From positions 19,217,169 to 19,281,168 of the forward strand of contig NC_053126.1 in NCBI RefSeq assembly GCF_010015445.1: a stretch of 64,000 nucleotides of DNA, written 5' to 3'. Shown here piece by piece: positions 13,201 to 25,700 of this stretch. How positions within the stretch are numbered: position 1 is the stretch's first letter; every line of letters begins with the position of its first letter. The stretch comes from Perca fluviatilis (lineage: Eukaryota; Chordata; Actinopteri; Perciformes; Percidae). The notes under the pieces were generated by a model. That model was not told where the DNA came from, made no database searches, and saw only the letters and a program-made list of their open reading frames with translations. Both the position numbers and the translations under genes were made by a program.

Positions 13201-16200
13201 TTTGGACCCTCCCACCTCTTGACTAGCTTGCTAGATGCAAAGAGCAACCTCTGCTGGCCACGAGATTTAATCATACAGTTGATGCGTGGACTGAACATCT
13301 AAAACTATGAGCTGAAAGTGGCTAAACTCTGCATAAAGCTGCAGAGTTGGTTGCTCATTCCTGCACCTTGTCTACAACCGATGTCTTCCAGTCAAGTTTT
13401 CAGTTGTTTGTCTCACATACGTTTGACAGAACAAATGCACTTCAACTTTAACTAATGCAGCTGTCAGCTGTCTACATCTTGAAGCATCTAGTTAGGCTTC
13501 AACGGTATTTTCTTCAAATTTAAACAGGTAACAACAGGTGTATTGGCTATAAAGCCAAAACACTTCTGACAGCACTTGAACAGATCCAGTATGATACTGA
13601 CAGAGAGCCCCATCTCCTACTGTTGTCCTGCTGACGTGTTGCTTTCGCTATGCGGCCAGTGTAGACAATAAGTTTGTGTTTTTGACTCAACTGGTGTCAC
13701 TGCTACATTTCGTGGAGTATTTTTGATTTAGTGTTAAAATAAAGGCATTCCCTTATGGAGCTTAGAAATAAATACATACCCTAACAGTGTTTAAATAGAC
13801 CATATGCAGCCTGTTGCTCTTTTGAAGTAATGCTTTTCATCTTTTTCATGGAAGTTTGTGTGTTATAGTTTTTGTGTAAAAGTATGTAGTCAGTTGGTAG
13901 TGTAGGGAAGCACATCAATATAAAGAGACACTTAGATCACTTAGAGAGGTGGGGGCTATTTTGTATGTCCTGAAGCACTGTAGCAGATCCGTGGTTATTG
14001 ATGACTTATCTTTTCATGTCCTTTCTTAGCTGCTGCATGACTTCCCAGATGAACTGCGAGCTGACATTGCCATGCACCTGAACAAAGACATCCTGCAGCT
14101 GCCTGTATTTGAGCGAGCCGGCAGAGGGTGTCTGCGCTCCCTTTCCCTGCACATCAAGACCTCTTTTTGTGCCCCTGGGGAATATCTTATACGCCATGGA
14201 GATGCCCTACAAGCCAACTATTTTGTCTGCTCTGGCTCCCTGGAGGTTCTGAAAGATGGCATGGTGCTTGCCATCCTGGGTCAGTGTGCACCAAGTGTAC
14301 ACCATTTCCTCTCTTATTCATTCTGCACCTTTCTGATGTGTTGCGTCGTCGTAACCCCTCTGTTTTAATTGACAATCCCTACAGGCAAAGGTGACCTTAT
14401 TGGGGCTGATCTCCCGGAACATGACCAGGTGATCAAGACCAATGCAGACGTGAAGGCGCTGACCTACTGTGACTTGCAGTACATCAGTGTTCGGGCTTTG
14501 AGGGAGGTCCTTGAGCTGTACCCGGAGTACAGCAGCCGGTTCAGTTCTGACATCCACCACAACCTTACCTACAACTTGAGAGAGGGCAGTGAAGCTGATG
14601 TAAGACATTTGCTATCACATTTAAAGAGTGGGAAACACTGCAGAGACAGACATACATTTCAATGTACCTATATTTATTTTCTCTGCTCATTAATACTTTG
14701 CAACCAAATAGAATGCATGTGTAATACCTTGTTAATTTTGACTTAAATACCTCTAGGGAGCAACAAAGCTTCCATGGTCTTCAGGGCTGTCTCAGGTAGA
14801 GTATTTGCACCTCACTAAGCTAATTACTTCAGTCTGAAACATCTGGCAGTCAGGTACAACACTATGTGTTTACATCTTAAGGCATTAGAATGCTTTTCTG
14901 AAAACGCAGAACTGTTGTGGTTAATGTGGAAAATGGCACATTAACTGCCTGAATTCTTATACATAGCTGATATAACGATGGATATGATGCTGCTAAGTGG
15001 AAGCTTATATGTGGACTACACAGACAAGACCAATTAGGTTCTCAAGAGATTCAACTTTAAGCTAAAATGAGTGCACAATTTAACAAAAGGAGTCCTCAAT
15101 AAGCCTGTATGACACTGTACAAATCAATAATACAGCACTTTTATAATAAGAGGCAAGGAAGGCTTTGCTACATTTGTTAATTCAGGTTTCTGTTCACACA
15201 ATGTATTATTTGCCCCAAAAGAAACTTAACTTGCTCAATAGCGTGCATTCTGATACAATATAGAAATGACAATAATATCTACAGTTCACTTTCTAATGTA
15301 ACAAGACTGGTGATGTTTCTGGTGTGTTGCAGAGGAGAAAGCTCTGCTTTCATATTTTGATTCAGCACTGTCTGTACATGCAAATATGTATTATTTACCA
15401 TATTTGACACCAGAAATTAAATTGGACAGACAGTATTAATTTCTTTCATTAAATGGGATGTGGTATGTTTAATCTCTCATTGTACACTGATATGATGAGT
15501 ATATCATTAAAACAAAATCTTGCAGCTTCCATTCATTTTCACAAAGAAAATCTAATTTTACATCAATTGTCTCCTCAGTGTCATGCTTCTATGGGCCATA
15601 AACTACCCTATATTGTTGAGGCAGATGAGGATGAACATGGAGAAGACCGGAGACACTCTCAGCAGAGGAGACTGCCTTTAGTACATGGAATAGGCAGCGC
15701 AGTTCGTCAGCCCTGCCTCAGCAGCCTGTTAGGAAAGGAGTTCCACCACATCAATGCACTCCACATTGGTCGGTTACCTGTTCAGGACGGTAGAGGCCAG
15801 AGTCCCTCTCCACAGCCAATCGCCAATCAGGAGCTCTCTCCTTCTCCTTTGCCCAGTCTTACCAGTGACCCAGGCTTAAACCATCGACCGGCCAATCTAC
15901 TCATGCCATCCTTGCCTTGTGTTAGTCCACTGAACCTTAGCCCCAGGTAATCTGTTCATCCTGCTTAACCCCAATAAAATTCAGTAATCATTTTTGCATT
16001 TATTTAACATTATGTAACACTGATTTGTGTCTCTGCTAGGGTCGTGGATGGAATTGAGGACAATGGTCAAGCATTTCAATTTAATGTAGAGCCGAGAGAG
16101 ACAAAGACTAATGTAACAGGTAAAGTCTTTGCAAGCTGCACAATTGATGAAAAATGAACTATATTGGATTAGGACAGCAAAGATCTTGATTGAAAACACT

Positions 16201-18155
16201 TTTCAGGAAAAAATGCTTAACTTTAAATTATGCATGGTTGAATCAACACAGGAATACCACTTTGTGACAAATTTTGCTTCTCTATATTCAAGCAGTAACT
16301 AGATGTAATAGTACATATTGCATGTAGAGGGTTATCTGCAGCTGTATTGTATAGCTCTGTTTTTCATCCTTTTTTAGACCGGTTCCAAGTGAGTGCTAAT
16401 CTGCTTCTGGAGACAGAGGAAGTGAGACAGAACATCAGCAAACTGAACAAAGAGGTATGGTCAATATTAAGTCCCTTTCCGACCGGAGGGATTTTTGCAG
16501 TTCCTAAAACATAACGTTCCTAGAACCCTTTTTTTCTTGTGTTCCGACTGGACCAATTTGGGGATTATTAAGTTCCTCTGACCGCAGTTCCTGTAACTCT
16601 TTCAGCTCTTACTTCAGGGCAGGGTCTTTTCACTTTTCCGTATAGGAACCCTTAGTGACCTAGCAACATCTGAAACACAAACAGTACATATTCTTCACTG
16701 TCTGTTGCAATTCACCTACGTATGCTAACTCATAAGACAAACATCACGCATTCAACCAGCTAATTGTTAATGCTAGTTAAACTTACCCGTCGTTTCGTTT
16801 GCCTGTTGCGCTCTGCTCTTCTATCTTCTTCCATCATATTAATTAGGATCATATTACGCTGGAGCCTTCGTCTTCTGTGTTTTTTTCTGTTAAGTACTAG
16901 TACTAGTTCCTGTAACTACTTGGTCGGAAAGAGGCTTTAGACCCAACTCAGTAAGATAAAAATGGGAAATATAAATTAGATGGCTATATCAGTGCATTCA
17001 TTTTTGGGTTACATAATTTGGGTGATAGTGTTGAAGATACTGTCAGAAGTAAATATAGTCCAATTTTAACTGCTTTTATCATTTTCCACCAAGTTGATCA
17101 CTGCTTTTTGTCATTTAGGAGTTATAATTATTAAAAGGCAGATATTCCCTGGAGCCAACTTTTATTTTTCTTCTTAGGTGAGCAACTTGAACCAAGAAGT
17201 ATCCAACCTGGCCAAGGAGCTCCACGACATAATGCATTTCCTGCAGTCTCATGTGGCCATGCTCCATGCCCTTCCAGACTCCTCATACTCTTGTGGCATA
17301 CAGATGGTTCCCAGTCCTAGTGTGACCCAGCCCCATGTCCCTTTAAATATTGCCAGCAGTCTGCACCCCCATCATGAATCAATTAGCCACCCTACCAGAA
17401 ATGTTTGGGGCTGCAGTGGCATGCCCTCCCAGGGCAGAAGTCCCACCTTGCTGCACTCTTCAAGCCCTGTGCCATCCTGTTTACACCTGTGCTGCTCTGA
17501 CAGAGAAGGGGCCACAGCCCATAGGTTACAGAGCCAGTGCCCCTTCCAAGTATCCAGAACAACACCAAACTCTCCCTTTGTGACCCACCCGCATGCCCGG
17601 GGTGGTCCATCCCTCCTGAGCCACAGTTCTGCCTTCAGTAGCTTCCCAGTGATTTGTCAGGCCCCCCAGGTGCCATACAACACCTCTATTCCCACAATGA
17701 GCAACTCTCACCCTCTGTGTTTCCCGGTTAATTCTGGCTACTCCCATCCATCTCTGAGCATTCAAACTAACTCTGATCCCACACATAATCAGACCAACTC
17801 CCAGACACCCATCCATTCCTCCATCATTTACACAGGCCAGCCGCAGTATCACACTACCTTCAGTTCTCTCACCCCTTCAGCAGTCCATACTTCAACATGC
17901 ATAGGGCACAACCAGAGCCATCAGGGCTCTATCAATGCCTCCAGGCAAAATGACCCAGTAGGATCCAGCCCTATCCACCTAACACAGGACCATGCATCTT
18001 CTCTTCTGGGTCAGGTAACAGACAGAGACTGTAGAACTTCACGGTATCAAGAGAGGACAGACAGTATTGAATCTCAAGATACGAGCATCAGCACTCCAAA
18101 TGTAGAAGTTCAACCACCTCTCTTGGACGTGGAGGGAATACAAAGCCCACACTGA
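7300..18155 (+). CDS. kcnh4: Voltage-gated potassium channel KCNH4 (ELK/Kv12 type), first exon missing
   Basis: Plasma-membrane voltage-gated K+ channel of the ELK branch of the EAG family. Exons: 7300-7533, 7864-7989, 8149-8282, 8757-9003, 10540-10697, 11494-11701, 12042-12236, 12324-12523, 14030-14279, 14385-14599, 14757-14795, 15579-15946, 16040-16119, 16378-16454, 17178-18155 (TGA). In order they encode an amino-terminal PAS domain ([28 protein letters not shown]); S1 to S3 (exons from 8757 and 10540); an S4 rich in arginine ([17 protein letters not shown]); S5; a pore with the filter SVGFGN; the C-linker; a cyclic-nucleotide-binding homology domain ([17 protein letters not shown]); and a heptad-like segment ([18 protein letters not shown]) before a long Ser/Pro/His-rich tail. 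All splice phases agree. The total is 3509 nt, so the missing first exon must end one base into a codon. The tail makes it longer than I remember for human KCNH4. I did not decide whether this is the a or b paralogue. Confidence 0.95.
10061..10215. repeat. Interspersed fish repeat in kcnh4 intron
   Basis: It opens with four GGCAA pentamers and continues GCTTTATTTGTATAGCACAT and CAATTCAAAGTGCTTTACAT. I recognise this text as a very common fish genomic repeat. An A-rich part follows. No coding capacity. Confidence 0.7.
12524..14029. other. kcnh4 intron of 1.5 kb, no internal gene seen
   Basis: Runs from donor GTGGGT to acceptor CTTAG. It has no obvious repeat ends and no exon candidate. Confidence 0.5.
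16468..16941. mobile_element. MITE in kcnh4 intron
   Basis: The left end AAGTCCCTTTCCGACC is mirrored by GGTCGGAAAGAGGCTTTAG on the right. Inside, an arm with AGTTCCTGTAACT recurs near the far end as AGTTCCTGTAACTACTTGG. There is no transposase frame. It interrupts the intron between the exons ending 16454 and starting 17178. Confidence 0.65.
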
Positions 18156-18266
18156 TGACCCAGGTATTTTGTTGTGTTCCTGCAGGATAAAGATTAAGTT
18201 TCCGCCAATTAAAATGTTCCCTGCCCAAATGTACAAACTACTGCTGAAACCCTACTGCCACAACTG

Positions 18267-18272
18267 AATAAA
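18267..18272 (+). terminator. Polyadenylation signal of kcnh4
   Basis: AATAAA lies 112 bases after the kcnh4 stop codon. A TG/T-rich stretch (TTTGTGTATTCTTGTTTTG) follows within about 20 bases, the usual layout for a cleavage site. Confidence 0.65.
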
Positions 18273-18742
18273 ACATTTTGTAAATTATTTGTGTATTCTT
18301 GTTTTGTATATGATAATGGCAAGACATGCACCACACACACTCTTTTTAGCATTCAATACAGGGACATCTGGATATTTATAAAAGCAAGTTATCAGGTACA
18401 CTGTAAAGCATTAGCACAAGGGAGATATGCCGTACATATTTTCACTGCTGTCATCAAAGTGGCTTGAGATGCATGTTATGAGCCATGTGCATGCAGCGCC
18501 ACTCAGTGGTGACAGGTGGTTACAACTACAAAAGGCTGACATGTCATCACACACAGCACAGAGGAACGAACCTGAATATGATACTCATCTGATTGTTCAC
18601 CTTGAAACTGAGATAAAAAGAAATGAGTAAAACTGTACAGTTCATGAAGAAAATCCCAATACTTTGCATTGCACATTTGCTGAAGGGTTTTATTTTGATT
18701 ATAAGTTTTCTACATTGTTATTTTAGGCCTCATAAAAACATA

Positions 18743-20364
<1,622 letters not shown>

Positions 20365-20799
20365 TATATGACCACTCACCCGACCTGGGTCCGACTCTGG
20401 CCATTGCCACTTTGTGCATTTAGTCATGCAGTAATTATTTGTCCCACACAGCATGGTTTTTACAGTACTCCGGAGAGGTGTTTCAATGTTTCAAGCCTTG
20501 GCCTTGTGATTCCTGGGCGAGTGACATTTCTGATACTTCTACATCTTTTTGCCCATGTTAATAATGATTAACAATTTACAAAAACTTTTGGACAGGATAA
20601 GAAACTCAATCACACTGAAACCCCTCCCCAGTGTGTCATACACTTATGGTCGACACAAGAGCATCAGGGTAACACACTGCATACAGACCTGCTATACCTA
20701 ACCCTGTGGCACTTAACATGAAATCCGGACCTGAATGGGCATGTTAGCTATCATTCTGATGCGCAGTAGCATTATAGTGCCATCTGTAAAAACAAACAA

Positions 20800-20830
20800 G
20801 CAAACAAACAATCAAACAGACAAACAAACC
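20800..20830. repeat. CAAA-rich simple repeat
   Basis: A short run of imperfect ACAAACAA-type units. It may be a decayed simple repeat. Confidence 0.6.
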
Positions 20831-21129
20831 GAAAGGGCTGTTCTGTCAATGTTGATTTATTTGAGGGTCAAAAAAGAATATAGAAGTTTTGTGTTTTTTG
20901 GTTGAGTTAAGTATTTTTGTACAAGAAACAAATTATAGCTTTGAAGATCTAAACAGGATTTGAACCTTCCACAACCTCTTCTAATTGCTCTCACACAGCT
21001 ATTGCATATTAATATCAGACGAGAACATCCGCTGGATCATAATGTTTATCAGACACATGATGAATAACATAAAGTTTGACTCTCTCTATTATCACTTTAT
21101 CTGCAGTTAAAAGAAGGAAATTTGATTAT

Positions 21130-21556
21130 CACAACACATGGGTTCTGGAAATCATCACCCACCACTGAAGTGGCAGGGCAAGGGGGTTGGCAGTATCTCA
21201 GTTTGTAGGGAGTTGGGTTGGGAACCAGAGGGTTGCTGGTTCAATTCCCCATATGGACCAAAGTACAGTGGTAAACTGGTAGCTTGAGAGGTGCAAGTTC
21301 ACTTCCTGGCACACTCTTGGGCAAGGCACCGAACTCCCAACTGCTTGGGGCAACTGTCCATCAGCTGCAGCTCCCTCACTCTGACATCAGTCCATTTGTG
21401 ATTAATAAGTTATTATTATTATTAAAATTCAGAAACATCCATTATTCATTATACAAATTCCAGAGTACAGAATTTCCAGTAAAGAAATTGTTGTTACAGA
21501 AGACTTGACCCATCACTTCAGTGGTGGGTGGTGATTTCTGGAAGTGTTGTGTGAAG
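21130..21556. mobile_element. Foldback element enclosing a SINE
   Basis: Arms at about 21130-21173 and 21511-21556 are inverted copies. Both contain the core CACCCACCACTGAAGTG next to a GGAAATCA / AGAAATCA segment, and ACAACAC lies at their outer edges. The space between the arms is mostly filled by a SINE-like sequence, which suggests a later insertion into the loop. Confidence 0.65.
21178..21395 (+). mobile_element. tRNA-derived SINE
   Basis: The head looks like a tRNA: GGCAGTATCTCAGTTTGTAG in the A-box region and GGTTCAATTCC as a B-box. The body (GGCAAGGCACCGAACTCCCA, CAGCTGCAGCTCCCTCACTC) I recognise from a common fish SINE. It is not a functional tRNA gene: no full cloverleaf follows the B-box. 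Confidence 0.65.
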
Positions 21557-21899
21557 CCACAGTCAGCTTATCTCTTTGTTTTAGCAATATTTTAGGCAGC
21601 ATGCTTCATTGTGTCCTTGTCAGATTGATTGTCTTTCAGACTTAAAACATGGTTAGAATGTCTGTCTAGTACAGTAAGAGATTAAATAAAGTGAGTTATA
21701 TTACTCATTCAGTCTGATCTTTTTTCTCTGGTTGTACATGTTCATCACCACTATCTAGCAGCAAAAAACAACCAGCAAGGTCACGTAACCATCAGCGACA
21801 AAGTAACTAAAACAAACACAAGGTGACTGCATGCAACCAGGCATGACAAATACAACTGAATTGAAGAAACTATTAGGCCTAGGTGAGAAACTGGAAAGG

Positions 21900-22340
21900 G
21901 ATCTGGGTACAAATACTTTGTTACAAGTAAAAGTCCTGGACTCAAAATCTTGCTTAGTGAAAGTACATGAGTATTAGCATCAAAATATACCTAAAGCACC
22001 AACAACAACAAAAAAACTCAGTATGCAGAATGGCCCATTTCAAAATCATATGTTTTATTATTGGATTATAATTAGTGTTGCATTAATGTGTACTTCACAT
22101 TAATGTTGCAGCTGGTAAATGTGGAGCTTTTTAAGTTTATTTACTTTATATACTTATACGTATTAATTGATGGGTTTATTTATTTATTTATTTTGTATTA
22201 ATTATCTAAATCTGCAAAGTAACCAGTAGCTAATGTTGGCAAATAAATATCAGGGTAAAAAGTACAATATTTGTCTCCAAAATGTAGTAGTGCAGTACTT
22301 GAAATGTGTAGGCCTACTTAGTTATTCCACCACTGTATTC
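21900..22340. repeat. Interspersed fish repeat upstream of rab5c
   Basis: A series of AAGTAAAAGTCCTG, ATGCAGAATGGCCCATTTC, TGCAGCTGGTAAATGTGGAG and AGTAGTGCAGTACTTG phrases ends in TTATTCCACCACTG. The phrases and their order match a repeat I remember as very abundant in perch-like fishes. No protein frame. Confidence 0.6.
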
Positions 22341-22559
22341 AAATTCAACTTTAAATTAAATTAAACTTAAAATTGTGTAGGCTATAAGTAATTATAGAAA
22401 AACTATTCTAGCTCTGATGCTTTAAAAGGCTGTTTGCAGTGTTTAGATTTTATTTTAAACATAAATCTGATTATTGATTATGTTGAAACTAAGCATTCAC
22501 AGCAAATTGATGACTTGCAATATTTGTAAATCTGAAATGAAGACAGTCTGCACGCCTCA

Positions 22560-22733
22560 TCTGTACTGCAGAAGCGGTGTCTTGTGTAGACTGCTTTTGT
22601 CATTGGTCAGACAGCCGCTGACAAAAAGTGGGACGTTACCGGAAAAATCGCTAACCGGAAGGAAAGGCCAGAGCCTCAGAAGAAGAAGAAGACAGACGCC
22701 GCCGATGAGACCAGCGAAAGAAGAAAAAGTATT
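22560..22733 (+). promoter_or_regulatory. rab5c promoter region and non-coding first exon
   Basis: A donor ATT|GTAAGTC at 22733/22734 ends a GC- and AGAAG-rich segment that would form the non-coding first exon. Just upstream, CCGGAAAAATCG and CCGGAAGGAAAGG hold GGAA cores of the type bound by ETS factors. There is no TATA box at a suitable distance, as usual for housekeeping genes. The acceptor joining this exon to the coding exon is TTCCAG at 28852-28857. The transcription start is not determined. Confidence 0.6.
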
Positions 22734-25700
22734 GTAAGTCAAACAACTTAAAATTATAGAATATGGGGGTAAAGAGGAACACTTAGCGCATGTTAGACTT
22801 CTTCGTCGACTAGTTAGCCGTTCACCGTATTTAGACACGCTCTGTCACATTTTGGTCAACCGTTCAGCAAAGTCCGGGTTCAGTCGACATGTCCATCAGA
22901 CAGGATCGAGAGAGAGGCTACCAGTCTACGAGTTTCTAGCCCTGGGAGACCACAAACCATGTCCAAAAAGGCTTGGCACGAACATTTGCTAAGAAGCATA
23001 TGACATATGTTTATGCCAGCAGCAGACACAATAACAAGTCAAATGTCAAACAGTTGACGACGTGGGGCCGTGAAACAAGAAAGTTGTCTAATGACGTTTT
23101 CGACAGCTGGCTATAGCCGCTAACCTTGCTAACGCTTTTCAGAATGCAAGTTTTAATTTCCAGAGTTAACACTTCGTTTTTTGGCGACAATTCAGGCTAG
23201 CAAGCTGGTGCTAAGAATGCAATAATGTCAATTTCTGATGTTAGCTAGTTGACCTTAGTAAGTTAGCAGTCTGTGTTATGCTACGGTTATTGAAGACTGG
23301 CGCATTATTTTGACCGGGGATCATAGCTAACGTTAACTAGCTAGCTATATCCATTTTATTTCCATGACTAGCTCGCTATATCTTACCCTTACCATCCATC
23401 ATAGCTACGTTTCACATTTTGGTTAGCCAGCTACGTTACAGCAGTTGATAATAAATAAATAAAAAAAATTTTTTTTTTAACATCAAACAGCGAATCCGTC
23501 TAACGTTACTAGCTACGAGTTACCGCTAAGTCAGTTTATCACTCTGCTAAAGCTAGTCGCAGATAACTGTCAAGCCACTTGTTTTCCTCAAGTAAATCTA
23601 CTACTTTTAAAAAGGTGGTTTGATAGCTTTTAACTCCCTTTTAAAATGCATTTTAAGTGTACATCACTGAATCTTTAACTTAATGACTCATCTAAGGTAG
23701 TTAATATGGTTCACAGTTTCTCTCACAGCTTGTACATTCACCCATTACGTGTCATAAAGATGTCATTACTGCTGATAGCATTTGTGTTGTAGCTCTGCCA
23801 ATTTACTTTGCTGATGCTATTGTCTGTGTGTCTGCATGTGTGTCTCCTTGCATTTAACAGCAAATGTATTCACGCATGCATGTATCTTTGTAGCTCCTGT
23901 TTATGGCTGAATAAGGGGAACAGAGCTTGGACCTTTGAGACAGAAAAGGGAATTGCAGTTACTTTCTTGTGCTGTTATTAGGTTTATGGCGTATGGACCT
24001 TGTCCTTCTAAAGTGGTGACACATCTTGACAAACCAGCCATGAAAGAATGACTGTGACTTTCCCCCCCACTCCCCATCATAATATTAGGGTTTATTTAGG
24101 ACATGCCTGGCTTTTACCCAGGCTATGTTTCAGCACCTTCTAAAGTTGTAGGTCAGTACTGTTGAAGTAATGTGTTTCAATTTCCTAAAGTATATTATGG
24201 TAGGAATATGTGTATTTAAGCCGGTGGTGGTGAGCTGCCATCAACTAGGCCACAACCTAAATTTTTTTATATATGCAGAAAGGAGCAAATTCTGAAGCAC
24301 GTTTGTTTTTTAATTTTTTTTTATGATTCACCAAACACTACTGAAGGGGACAAAGGCCATATCTTGGAATGCATGCATGGGTAAAGATTGACTTTTATTT
24401 TAATTAAAACTAGATTGCACTTAGATTTTAATGCATAAAGGGAGAATTTCCTTTTGTCTTTTTTTAAATGCCATGTTTAGAGAAACTGTGCAAGACTCAA
24501 TAATAAGATACTGTAAGATTAATGAATCATATGGTGAGCAATTATGTATCATGGTACTTATTTTAGTTAGTGAGTAAATGTTTTTAAATTTATTAGTTAA
24601 TTTTTTATGTTTTACTGTGATTTCAGGGAGGTGCAGATTTTAGCAGGACCTATGGATAGCTTTATTTTTCTGCTTGGGTATGGAGCTTTTCACACACAGG
24701 ACACGGGAAAAGGAAGTGCCTGTGATTTCCTATTGGCCTTGCTAACTGCTAGTGATGAGTATCATGTTGGCTCTTCCTGTGTTATGTCCCCAGTTTCCCT
24801 GTCACTGTTTCCAAAGCCATTCTTTATTAGAAACCTGAACTCGCTTACGTAGAATACATGGCCTCCCTGTATGGAAATTTGCTATTTCCAGGCTAGAGTC
24901 TGACCATTTGGCATAGTAGACAAAAGGAGGATGGTGATGCAGCTCCTCATATCAGACACCACCAGTTCTTCCAGGACCCCACCCTTCAAATGAAGTGAGC
25001 CTGCTTGTGTTCTTGAAACTGGTACAGTGACGCCACCCGCAGAGGTTGTTTGACTACTAAATGTTATGTGTCAATGAGTTCAGATTTTTTTCATTACATG
25101 TTGGCACAGTGTTAAGTTTACTGCAAAGTATTTTGTTTATTTTCTGTAATCAATTGCTAAGTTCCTTGCATAAAACGTATCATGTCAAAGATTTTAAGTT
25201 GCATGGCCTGCAGTGGAAAAAATTTAACTAGGTATTTTCCTTCCTCTTTAACTATTGCAAAAAATGAGGCCCTGTCTAATCTAGTGCTGTTGATTGAAAA
25301 CTGCAAATGAACTTCCATGTTCATGCTCAGGATGAAAAGAAGAATCCAAACTTTGTCTAAATATTCGAGGCACACCAGTTTCAGACTAACTATACAAATG
25401 CCATATAAAATGTTTCTTTTCTTCGAAACTGGAGGCATAAAAACACTCGAGGAAACTGTTTACTAAAACTCAGGCCTAACCATTTTGCTGAAGTTTGTAG
25501 TACAACGCATGTTTGAACATGAACTTGTATCTGTTACTGAGAAGGATGACATAACTTTATTGCTATCATTAATGATTAATACCACTGCCACACGCTATAA
25601 CACAAAACAGAAAGTGAATTATTTGATTGTGGGAGGCCACAGTGTCATAGAGAACAGCAATTATTTTGTCATTTTTATAGTCTTTAGTACAGGTTTTGCA

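Noticed and set aside
21178..21260. Possible tRNA gene
   Set aside because: A- and B-box-like words are present but no cloverleaf can be drawn, and the following text is a SINE body.
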